Below, piece by piece: positions 22,888 through 30,095 of a stretch of 64,000 bases of DNA (positions are counted from its first letter, which is position 1; every line of letters starts with the position of its first letter). The position numbers and the translations under genes are program-made. Origin of the DNA: Silanimonas lenta DSM 16282 (GTDB lineage Bacteria > Pseudomonadota > Gammaproteobacteria > Xanthomonadales > Xanthomonadaceae); the NCBI RefSeq assembly GCF_000429065.1, contig NZ_AUBD01000010.1, positions 88,001-152,000 on the forward strand, in the 5' to 3' direction. The notes under the pieces are model-generated. The model did no database searches. It was not told the origin of the DNA and worked only from the letters and a program-made list of their open reading frames with translations.

Positions 22888-25329
22888 ATGCCCTGCCCCG
22901 TGCCGATGTCGAGCTCCACCCCCGCTGCCGCCGAAACCGCCACCGCCCTGCCCGCCCCGGCCCGCGATCCCGCGGCCATCGCCGCCGGCATCGCCCGGCG
23001 CATCGCCGAGGGCATCGGCGCCCAGCCGGCGCAGGTACGGGCAGCCATCGAGCTGCTCGACGGCGGCGCCACCGTGCCCTTCATCGCCCGCTACCGCAAG
23101 GAAGTGACCGGCGGCCTCGATGACACCCAGCTGCGCGAGCTGGAACAGCAGCTCGGCTACCTGCGCGAGCTGGAGGAGCGCCGCGACGCCATCCTCGCCT
23201 CGATCGCCGAGCAGGGGAAGCTGACGAAGGCCCTGCTCGAGGACCTGCTCGCCGCCGACAGCAAGGCGCGCCTGGAAGACCTCTACCTGCCCTACAAGCC
23301 GAAGCGCCGCACCAAGGCACAGATCGCCCGCGAGGCCGGGCTGGAGCCGCTCGCCGATGCGATCCTGGCCGATCCCTCGGTCGCCCCCGAGGAACGCGCC
23401 GCCGCCTTCGTCGATGCGGAGAAGGGCGTGGCCGACGTGGCCGCGGCGCTGGACGGCGCCCGCGCCATCCTGATCGAGCGCCTCGCCGAAAATGCCGCCC
23501 TGGTCGGCGAACTGCGCGAATGGCTGCAGCAGAAGGGCGTGCTGCGCTCCCGGGTGATGCCGGGCAAGGAGGCGGAGGGCGCGAAGTACCGCGACTACTT
23601 CGAGCACGTCGAGCCGATCGCCACCATCCCCTCGCACCGCATGCTGGCCCTGCTGCGCGGCCGCCGCGAGGAGATCCTGGCCGTCGATCTCGAGCCCACC
23701 GCCGACCTCGAGGCCGGCCACGCCTATGCCGAAGGCCGCGTGGCCCTGGCGGCCGGCATCACGCCGAAGGGCCGGGCGGCGGATGCCTGGCTGCTCGCCA
23801 CCTGCCGCCTCGCCTGGCGCGCCCGCCTGCTGATGCACCTCTCGGTGGAACTGCTGGCCGCCGCCCGGGAGAAGGCCGAAGCGGAAGCCATCGCGGTGTT
23901 CGGCGAGAACCTCAAGGATCTGCTGCTCGCCGCCCCTGCCGGCCCGCGCCCGGTGCTGGGCCTCGACCCCGGCCTGCGCACCGGGGTGAAGGTGGCGGTG
24001 GTGGATGCCACCGGCAAGCTGGTGGCCACCGACACGATCTACCCGCACGAACCGAAGCGGCAGTGGGAGGCCTCGATCGCCCGCCTCGCCGAGCTCTGCG
24101 CCGCGCACCGGGTCGAGCTGATCGCCATCGGCAACGGCACTGCCAGCCGCGAGACCGACAGGCTGGCCGGCGAACTGATCGCCAGGCACCCGGCGCTGAA
24201 ACTCACCAAGGTGGTGGTCAGCGAGGCCGGCGCCTCAGTGTATTCGGCCTCGGAGCTGGCCGCACGCGAGTTCCCGGAGCTCGACGTCAGCCTGCGCGGC
24301 GCCGTCTCCATCGCCCGCCGCCTGCAGGACCCGCTGGCCGAGCTGGTGAAGATCGAGCCGAAATCGATCGGCGTCGGCCAGTACCAGCACGACGTGAACC
24401 AGTACGCCCTGGCGCGCGCCCTCGACGCCCGGGTGGAGGACTGCGTGAACGCCGTGGGGGTATTCGTGAACACCGCCTCGGCACCGCTGCTGGCACGCGT
24501 TTCGGGCCTGAGTGCCACGGTGGCCGAGAACATCGTCCGCTACCGCGACGAGCACGGCGCCTTCCGCTCGCGCCGCGAGCTGCTGAAAGTGCCGCGCCTC
24601 GGCGAGAAGACCTTCGAGCAGTGCGCCGGCTTTTTGCGCATCGCCGGCGGCGAGGAGCCGCTCGATGCCTCGGCCGTGCACCCCGAGGCCTACCCGGTGG
24701 TGGAGAAGATCGTGAAGGCCTGCGGCCGCCCGGTAACACAGCTGATCGGCGATACCGCCACCCTGCGCAGCCTGAAGCTGGAGCAGTTCACCGACGAGCG
24801 CTTCGGCCTGCCGACGGTGCGGGACATCGTGAAGGAACTCGAGAAGCCCGGCCGCGACCCGCGCCCGGAGTTCAAGGCCGCACGCTTCGCCGAGGGCATC
24901 GAGGACCTGAAGGACCTGCGCCCCGGCATGGTGCTGGAGGGCGTGGTCACCAACGTGGCGGCCTTCGGCGCCTTCGTCGACATCGGCGTGCACCAGGACG
25001 GCCTCGTCCACATCTCGGCCCTGTCCGAGCGCTTCGTGAAGGACCCGCGCGAGGTGGTGAAGGTGGGCGACGTGGTGAAGGTGAAGGTGCTGGAGGTGGA
25101 CGTGGCGCGCAGGCGCATCGCCCTCACCCGCCGCCTCGACGACGTCCCCGGCGAGGCCCGCGGCGGCCGGCGCGAGGAGCGCCCCGGGCCGGACGGGCGC
25201 AGCGGACAGGCGACGCGCGACCCCCGCCACGCCGCTGCGCGCGGCGGCGGACGCGGCGCCCCCGCCGGCACGGCCCCGGGGCCCGCCAACACCGCCCTGG
25301 CCGATGCCCTGCGGGCGCTGAAGCGCTGA
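22888..25329 (+). CDS. tex: Tex-family RNA-binding transcriptional accessory protein
   Basis: Conserved cytoplasmic nucleic-acid-binding protein, homologous to eukaryotic Spt6, involved in transcription-related processes. The 813-residue protein shows the full Tex order: N-terminal helical domain with [19 protein letters not shown] (about 50-70), a YqgF RNase-H-like domain starting at [17 protein letters not shown], helix-hairpin-helix motifs ([14 protein letters not shown]), and a C-terminal S1 domain (about 675-750) with [29 protein letters not shown]. An Arg/Gly-rich tail follows. The start at 22888 or the internal ATG six codons later are both possible. The last codons are part of a 13 bp tandem duplication. 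Confidence 0.95.
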   Translation: MPCPVPMSSSTPAAAETATALPAPARDPAAIAAGIARRIAEGIGAQPAQVRAAIELLDGGATVPFIARYRKEVTGGLDDTQLRELEQQLGYLRELEERRDAILASIAEQGKLTKALLEDLLAADSKARLEDLYLPYKPKRRTKAQIAREAGLEPLADAILADPSVAPEERAAAFVDAEKGVADVAAALDGARAILIERLAENAALVGELREWLQQKGVLRSRVMPGKEAEGAKYRDYFEHVEPIATIPSHRMLALLRGRREEILAVDLEPTADLEAGHAYAEGRVALAAGITPKGRAADAWLLATCRLAWRARLLMHLSVELLAAAREKAEAEAIAVFGENLKDLLLAAPAGPRPVLGLDPGLRTGVKVAVVDATGKLVATDTIYPHEPKRQWEASIARLAELCAAHRVELIAIGNGTASRETDRLAGELIARHPALKLTKVVVSEAGASVYSASELAAREFPELDVSLRGAVSIARRLQDPLAELVKIEPKSIGVGQYQHDVNQYALARALDARVEDCVNAVGVFVNTASAPLLARVSGLSATVAENIVRYRDEHGAFRSRRELLKVPRLGEKTFEQCAGFLRIAGGEEPLDASAVHPEAYPVVEKIVKACGRPVTQLIGDTATLRSLKLEQFTDERFGLPTVRDIVKELEKPGRDPRPEFKAARFAEGIEDLKDLRPGMVLEGVVTNVAAFGAFVDIGVHQDGLVHISALSERFVKDPREVVKVGDVVKVKVLEVDVARRRIALTRRLDDVPGEARGGRREERPGPDGRSGQATRDPRHAAARGGGRGAPAGTAPGPANTALADALRALKR

Positions 25330-25343
25330 GCTGAAGCGCTGAG
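25318..25343 (+). repeat. 13 bp perfect tandem duplication over the tex stop codon
   Basis: CTGAAGCGCTGAG occurs twice in a row at 25318-25330 and 25331-25343. The first copy encodes the last tex residues and stop; the second is untranslated in that frame. The exact identity of the copies suggests a recent slippage or duplication event. Confidence 0.85.
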
Positions 25344-25356
25344 GCGAGACTGGCAC

Positions 25357-25385
25357 TTGACGCCTCATGCGCCGGCCACTAGGGT
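25357..25385 (+). promoter_or_regulatory. Predicted sigma-70 promoter of the metE leader
   Basis: TTGACG at 25357-25362 and TAGGGT at 25380-25385 are separated by 17 bp. The -35 is close to consensus and the -10 keeps the TAnnnT frame. Predicted transcription would start at about 25392, which is where the cobalamin riboswitch P1 stem begins. The nrdA promoter on the other strand has the same layout. Confidence 0.6.
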
Positions 25386-25391
25386 GGCGGG

Positions 25392-25600
25392 CGTCGAAGG
25401 TTTCCATCGCTTCATCGAGATGATGCGATGGAATGAAAAGGGAAGCCGGTGAAGGCCCCGTGCCCATTCCGGCGCTGCCCCGCAGCGGTCATTGGAAACG
25501 ACCTCCGCACCAGGCACTGGCCCCTGTGGCCGGGAAGCCGCGGACAGTAGGCCCGCGCCTCCGGGCGCCCGTCCATGAGCCCGAAGACCTGCCTCGACCG
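25392..25600 (+). ncRNA. Cobalamin (B12) riboswitch upstream of metE
   Basis: Adenosyl/methyl-cobalamin sensing RNA leader. Conserved landmarks appear in order: P1 5' strand GTCGA (25393-25397), AAAAGGGAAGCCGGTG (25436-25451), the core GCTGCCCCGCAGCGG (25484-25498), GGCACTGG (25513-25520), GGGAAG, and the B12 box GAGCCCGAAGACCTGCC (25577-25593) running into the P1 3' strand TCGAC (25594-25598). The expression platform is the roughly 210 nt up to the metE ATG and includes a hairpin at 25716-25733. Cobalamin riboswitches before metE normally switch off the B12-independent enzyme when cobalamin is present. Confidence 0.95.
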
Positions 25601-25715
25601 GAAGGCCACACCGGCTTTCCGACTGGCCTGGCGTCTCCGAGGGGAGGCAGAGGGCGTGATGGTCGGGGCGACCACGCCACCGGCCCTGCGTCTTCGTGTC
25701 CTCACGGAATGCCGG

Positions 25716-25733
25716 CTCGCCCGAGGGGGCGAG
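25716..25733 (+). promoter_or_regulatory. Hairpin in the metE expression platform
   Basis: CTCGCCC (25716-25722), loop GAGG, then GGGCGAG (25727-25733) form a perfect 7 bp stem 77 nt before the metE start. There is no U-tract, so it is not a classical terminator. A nearly identical hairpin (GTCGCCC-GCGG-GGGCGAC) occurs in the nrdA leader, which suggests a shared part of the regulatory mechanism. Confidence 0.45.
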
Positions 25734-25810
25734 GGCCGCTTCCGCTCCGTTCTCCGCACCGGAGCGCGTTGCCTTCGTTCCTCATCCGACACCGCATGAG
25801 GACCTGTTCC

Positions 25811-28126
25811 ATGACCATCGTTCATACCCTGGGGTTCCCCCGCATCGGCGCCAAGCGCGAGCTCAAGCAGGCGCTCGAGCAGTACTGGCGGGGCGAGATC
25901 GATACAGCCACGCTCGAAGCGCGTGCCCGCACCCTGCGGCTTCGCCACTGGCAGCTTCAGCATGAAGCCGGCGCCCGACACCTGCCCTGTGGCGATTTCT
26001 CGCTCTACGACCACGTCCTGGACACTGCGCTGCGCTTCGGCGCGGTCCCGGAATCCCATACCGCCCTGCTCGCCGAGCATCGGCTACGCGGCCTGTTTGC
26101 CCTGGCCCGTGGCCACCAGGATGCACGCCACGACCTCCGGGCCCTCGAGATGACCAAGTGGTTCGATACCAACTACCACTATCTCGTGCCAGAGCTGCGG
26201 GCCGGACAATCATTCCGCCTGGAGCCCGATGATCTGCTCGGCGTCTTCCATGAAGCCCGCGCCGCCGGCTTCCAGGCCCGCCCGGTAGTGCTCGGGCCGG
26301 TGAGTTTCCTCAAGCTCGCCAAGACCATCGACGGCAGTCCGGCCCTCGAACTGCTCGATGCCCTGCTGCCGCACTACGCGGCCCTGTTCTCGGCCCTGCA
26401 CGAGGCGGGGGCCGAATGGCTGCAACTCGACGAACCCTGGCTCGCCACCGACCTCGACCACGCCACGGAGCGGGCCTTCACCCATGCCTTCTCCGCCCTG
26501 GCCGGCGTTCCACGCCCGAAGGTACTGCTTGCCAGCTACTTTGGCCCCCTGCGGGAAAACCGCGCGCTGGCGCTCGACTCCGGCTTCGAAGCCCTGCACC
26601 TCGATCTCGTCCGCGGCGGCGAGGATCTCGAACCAGTGCTCGCCGCCCTGCCCGACGGCATGATTCTCTCGGCCGGTCTCAACGATGGCCGCAATGTCTG
26701 GCGCAGCGACCTCGATGGCCTGCTCGCCACTGCCCGGCGCATTGCCGATGTGATCGGCCGGGAACGGCTGTGGCTGGCTCCCTCATGCTCGCTGCTGCAT
26801 GTCCCGATCGACCTCGCCACGGAGACCCGGCTGGATCCCGAGCTGCGCAGCTGGCTGGCCTTCGCCCGGCAGAAGATCGAAGAACTCGCCCTGCTGGCAA
26901 CCGCGCTCGACGATCCGCAGACAGCCGGGCCAGCCCTCGCTGCCCAGCGTGCCGTCATCGAAGGCCGTCGCCGCTCCTCCCGCGTGCATCGCCCGGAGGT
27001 AGCCGAACGGCTGCGCCAGCACGCCGCCGGCGACCTTGCAGTGCGCGCGCCCTATGCCGAACGCCAGTCCCTGCAGCGGGAACGCCTCGGTCTGCCGCCC
27101 TTCCCCACGACCACCATCGGCTCTTTTCCGCAGACGTCCGGAGTCCGCGAAGTCCGGGCCGCCTGGCGTGCCGGGAAGCTCGATGACGACCAGTACCAGG
27201 CGACGATCCGCAAGCATATCGCCGCCTGCGTCCGCGAGCAGGAAGCCATCGGCCTCGACGTGCTGGTGCATGGCGAATTCGAGCGCAACGACATGGTGGA
27301 GTACTTCGCCGAGCAGCTCGAAGGATTCGCCTTCACCCGCCACGGCTGGGTGCAGAGCTATGGATCGCGCTGCGTCAAGCCACCGATCATCTGGGGCGAT
27401 GTCTGGCGGCCCCGGCCGATGACGGTGGACTGGAGCCGCCATGCCCAGTCGCTCACGTCAAGGCCGATGAAGGGCATGCTGACCGGGCCGGTGACCATGC
27501 TGCACTGGTCGTTCGTCCGTGATGACGTACCACGCCAGCGCACCGCCCTGCAGATTGCCCTGGCCCTGCGGGGGGAGGTGGCCGATCTCGCTGCCGCCGG
27601 ACTGCCCATCGTGCAGATCGACGAACCCGCCTTGCGCGAGGGCCTGCCGCTGCGCCGAAGCGACCGGGCAGACTACCTCGAATGGGCCGTGGAAGCCTTC
27701 CGGATCACCGCCGCCGGCGCCGGTGATGCGGTGCAGGTGCACACCCATATGTGCTATTCGGAGTTCAACGACATCATCGAGGCCGTGGCCGCCATGGATG
27801 CCGACGTGGTCTCCATCGAGACCAGCCGCTCGCGCATGGCCCTGCTCGATGCCTTCGTGAGGTTCCGCTATCCCAACCAGATCGGCCCCGGTGTCTACGA
27901 CATCCATTCGCCCCGCATCCCCAGCGAGGCAGAGATGCTCGAACTGCTGGAACGGGCCTGTGCGGTCATTCCGGCAGCCCAGCTTTGGGTGAATCCCGAC
28001 TGCGGCCTCAAGACCCGCGACTGGCCGGAAACCCGCGAGGCACTGACGCGGATGGTGGGCGCGGCACGGCAGTTGCGGTCCCGCCTTCCCGCAGCGGCAG
28101 CCGAACCGGTGGAGGCGACCCCATGA
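25811..28126 (+). CDS. metE: Cobalamin-independent methionine synthase MetE
   Basis: Transfers a methyl group from methyltetrahydropteroyltriglutamate to homocysteine, the final step of methionine synthesis, using zinc and no B12. The ATG at 25811 follows GAGGA at 8 nt spacing and gives MTIVHTLGFPRIGAKRELK and 771 residues, the family length. The N-terminal barrel (about 1-340) is joined to the catalytic C-terminal barrel with TTTIGSFPQT, HGEFERNDMVEYF, and the zinc ligands in HTHMCYSEF (His and Cys), SIETSRS (Glu) and VNPDCGLKTR (Cys). The cobalamin riboswitch upstream should repress it when B12 is available. The thioesterase gene overlaps its stop. Confidence 0.98.
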   Translation: MTIVHTLGFPRIGAKRELKQALEQYWRGEIDTATLEARARTLRLRHWQLQHEAGARHLPCGDFSLYDHVLDTALRFGAVPESHTALLAEHRLRGLFALARGHQDARHDLRALEMTKWFDTNYHYLVPELRAGQSFRLEPDDLLGVFHEARAAGFQARPVVLGPVSFLKLAKTIDGSPALELLDALLPHYAALFSALHEAGAEWLQLDEPWLATDLDHATERAFTHAFSALAGVPRPKVLLASYFGPLRENRALALDSGFEALHLDLVRGGEDLEPVLAALPDGMILSAGLNDGRNVWRSDLDGLLATARRIADVIGRERLWLAPSCSLLHVPIDLATETRLDPELRSWLAFARQKIEELALLATALDDPQTAGPALAAQRAVIEGRRRSSRVHRPEVAERLRQHAAGDLAVRAPYAERQSLQRERLGLPPFPTTTIGSFPQTSGVREVRAAWRAGKLDDDQYQATIRKHIAACVREQEAIGLDVLVHGEFERNDMVEYFAEQLEGFAFTRHGWVQSYGSRCVKPPIIWGDVWRPRPMTVDWSRHAQSLTSRPMKGMLTGPVTMLHWSFVRDDVPRQRTALQIALALRGEVADLAAAGLPIVQIDEPALREGLPLRRSDRADYLEWAVEAFRITAAGAGDAVQVHTHMCYSEFNDIIEAVAAMDADVVSIETSRSRMALLDAFVRFRYPNQIGPGVYDIHSPRIPSEAEMLELLERACAVIPAAQLWVNPDCGLKTRDWPETREALTRMVGAARQLRSRLPAAAAEPVEATP

Positions 28127-28536
28127 GCACCCCCATGCCCCGGGAGGACGGGGAAAGACCGCTTTCCGAGGCCAGGCTGATGGAAATCGTCTTCCCCCAC
28201 CACACCAACCACCTCGGAACCCTGTTCGGTGGCCAGGGCCTGGCCCTGATGGACAAGGCGGCCTTCATCGCCGCCTCGCGCCTGGCCCGTCGCACCGTGG
28301 TCACCGCCCGCTCGGAACGGGTGAACTTCCTCTCCCCGATCCGCCAGGGCGATCTCGTGGAAGTGGTGGCCCGGGTCACCCGCATCGGCCGAAGTTCGAT
28401 GCAGGTGGATGTGGAGCTGATCGCGGAATCCATCCACAGCGGAGAGCGCCGGCTGTGCACCACCGGGCGATTCCACATGATCGCCCTCGACGGGCAGGGA
28501 CGGCCGACGCCCGTCATCACGGAGGACCGCGGCTGA
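28123..28536 (+). CDS. Acyl-CoA thioesterase (YciA-like, hot-dog fold)
   Basis: A 137-residue single hot-dog domain thioesterase. The signature PHHTNHLGTLFGGQGLALMDKAAFIAA contains the family's catalytic region, and ARSERVNFLSPIRQGDLVEV the following strand. Members hydrolyse acyl-CoAs to free acid and CoA. The ATG overlaps the metE stop codon (ATGA), so it is translationally coupled and almost certainly shares the metE transcript and its B12 riboswitch control. The metabolic reason for this pairing is not obvious from the family. A strong hairpin follows the gene. Confidence 0.88.
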   Translation: MSTPMPREDGERPLSEARLMEIVFPHHTNHLGTLFGGQGLALMDKAAFIAASRLARRTVVTARSERVNFLSPIRQGDLVEVVARVTRIGRSSMQVDVELIAESIHSGERRLCTTGRFHMIALDGQGRPTPVITEDRG

Positions 28537-28542
28537 AGGCAG

Positions 28543-28570
28543 GAGGCCCGCGGGACTGCCCGCGGGCCTC
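28543..28570 (+). terminator. Hairpin between metE operon and nrdB (bidirectional terminator candidate)
   Basis: A perfect 12 bp stem, GAGGCCCGCGGG and CCCGCGGGCCTC, with a 4 nt loop lies 7 bp after the thioesterase stop and 23 bp past the end of the convergent nrdB gene. There is no U-run on either strand, so termination would rely on the very GC-rich stem. Confidence 0.6.
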
Positions 28571-28593
28571 TGGCGACTGCGGGGGAACCGCCT

Positions 28594-29658
28594 TCAGAAC
28601 GCCTCGTCGAAGGCCACCTCGCCTTCCACGCCCACCTGGTAGGCGCTCACCCGCCGCTCGAAGAAGTTGGTGAGCTCCTGCACGTCCTGCAGGTCCATGA
28701 AGGGGAAGGGGTTCTTCGCGCCGGTCTTCGCCTTGAGACCCAGCTGCACGCGGCGCTGGTCGGCCACGTAATCGAGATACTCGCGCATGTCCTTGAGCGA
28801 GAGCCCGGCCATGCCGCCCGAGAGCACATCCTCGGCGAAGGCGTATTCCACCGCCACCGCCTCGTCGAGCATACGGTCGACATCGGCGGCCCAGGCAGCA
28901 TCGCAGAGCGTCGGCTCCTCCTCGCGGGCGGTCTTCAGCACCGCCATGGCGAAGGCCATGTGCGCGCTCTCGTCGCGGAACACCCAGTTGGTGCCCGAGG
29001 CGAGGCCGTGCAGCAGCCCGCGCGAGCGCAGGTAGTACACATAGGCGAAGGCGGCGAAGAAGAACAGCCCCTCGATGCAGGCGGCGAAGCAGGCCAGGTT
29101 GAGCAGGAAGCGCCGGCGGTCGGCCGGCGTCTCGAGCCGCTCCAGGGCATGGATCGAATCGATCCAGCGGAAGCAGAACTCGGCCTTGGCCCGGATGCTC
29201 GGGATGTTCTCCACCGCGGCGAAGGCCCGCGCACGCTCGGCCGGATCCGGCAGGTAGGCATCGAGCAGGGTGAGGTAGAACTGCACGTGCAGGGCCTCCT
29301 CGAACAGCTGCCGGGACAGGTACATCCGCGCCTCCGGGGCGTTGATGTGACGGTACAGGTTGAGCACGAGATTGTTGGCCACGATCGAATCGCCGGTGGC
29401 GAAGAAGGCCACCAGGCGCTGCACCAGGTGCTTCTCGGCAGGCCCAAGTTTCAGGGCCAGATCCTGCACGTCAGGGGCGAAGTCCACCTCCTCCACCGTC
29501 CAGGTGTTGCGGATGGCATCCCGGTACATCTCGTAGAACTGCGGGTAACGCATCGGCCGCAGGGTGAGGTCGAAGCCGGGGTCGAGGAGTTTTCCGATGG
29601 GCCCGGCCTGTGCCGGAGAAGAGAGTGGCGAGGAGAGAGGAACGAGTGGCGCATCCAT
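28594..29658 (-). CDS. nrdB: Class Ia ribonucleotide reductase beta subunit NrdB
   Basis: Radical-generating subunit of the aerobic ribonucleotide reductase that makes dNTPs. In 354 residues it keeps the di-iron ligands Asp90 (FFATGDSIVANN), Glu121 and His124 (FEEALHVQFY), Glu196 (CIEGLFFF), Glu230 and His233 (RDESAHMAF). The radical Tyr is at 128, four residues after His124. The first 20 residues (MDAPLVPLSSPLSSPAQAG) are low complexity and are encoded by the pyrimidine-rich arm that flanks the neighbouring antisense gene. NrdA lies 437 bp upstream instead of adjacent, so nrdB needs read-through or its own promoter. Confidence 0.96.
   Translation of the reverse strand: MDAPLVPLSSPLSSPAQAGPIGKLLDPGFDLTLRPMRYPQFYEMYRDAIRNTWTVEEVDFAPDVQDLALKLGPAEKHLVQRLVAFFATGDSIVANNLVLNLYRHINAPEARMYLSRQLFEEALHVQFYLTLLDAYLPDPAERARAFAAVENIPSIRAKAEFCFRWIDSIHALERLETPADRRRFLLNLACFAACIEGLFFFAAFAYVYYLRSRGLLHGLASGTNWVFRDESAHMAFAMAVLKTAREEEPTLCDAAWAADVDRMLDEAVAVEYAFAEDVLSGGMAGLSLKDMREYLDYVADQRRVQLGLKAKTGAKNPFPFMDLQDVQELTNFFERRVSAYQVGVEGEVAFDEAF
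29639..29649. repeat. Left arm of inverted repeat flanking the four-helix-bundle gene
   Basis: GGAACGAGTGG at 29639-29649 is the exact reverse complement of CCACTCGTTCC at 30056-30066. Purine-rich sequence continues outward to about 29621 (GAGAGTGGCGAGGAGAGA), mirroring pyrimidine-rich sequence outside the right arm. The arm lies inside the nrdB reading frame, at about codons 4-7. Confidence 0.65.
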
Positions 29659-29669
29659 GGAGGGCTCCA

Positions 29670-30038
29670 GTGCATTTCAAGAGTTCGGTGATGTGGCAAA
29701 AGGCGATGGATTGGGTGATCGAGATCTACGGAGTGGGCCGCAACCTCCCGGCGGAGGAGCGATTCGGCGTAACGAGCCAGCTCCAGCGGGCGGCGGTATC
29801 GGTACCAGCGAACATTGCCGAAGGCTGGACGCGCGAGAGTCGGAAAGAGAAAGCGCAGTTCCTGGCCATTGCACAGGGCTCGCTCGCGGAAGCCGAAACC
29901 CTGCTCCTGGTCGTCCGGCGCCTGCGGTGGATCGACGAGGAACGCCTCGACCGGATCCTCGGCACTGCAGACGAACTCAGCCGGATGCTCACCAGCCTTC
30001 GCCGCCGCTTCCGCCTTCCGCCGCCGGGGTGGGCGTGA
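29670..30038 (+). CDS. Four-helix-bundle protein (23S rRNA intervening-sequence type), antisense within nrdA-nrdB
   Basis: A 122-residue protein of the four-helix-bundle family first found in 23S rRNA intervening sequences; its function is unknown. Family hallmarks are VMWQKAMDWVIEIYGVGRNLP at the start, QLQRAAVSVPANIAEGWTRES in the middle, and a C-terminal helix with ADELSRMLTSLRRRF. The GTG at 29670 was chosen because it follows GGAGGG at 5 nt spacing; an ATG seven codons later is possible. It lies between nrdA and nrdB on the opposite strand, its start only 11 bp from the nrdB start. Inverted repeats flank it. It could be a mobile or domesticated element. Confidence 0.88.
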   Translation: MHFKSSVMWQKAMDWVIEIYGVGRNLPAEERFGVTSQLQRAAVSVPANIAEGWTRESRKEKAQFLAIAQGSLAEAETLLLVVRRLRWIDEERLDRILGTADELSRMLTSLRRRFRLPPPGWA

Positions 30039-30055
30039 TCCCGCCCCCGCCGTTC

Positions 30056-30066
30056 CCACTCGTTCC
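30056..30066. repeat. Right arm of inverted repeat flanking the four-helix-bundle gene
   Basis: CCACTCGTTCC pairs exactly with 29639-29649. It begins a pyrimidine-rich stretch (about 30056-30089) of ACTCCTCTCGCTTCACC type, which fills the gap between this gene and the end of nrdA. Confidence 0.65.
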
Positions 30067-30095
30067 ACTCCTCTCGCTTCACCACCCCTACTGAT

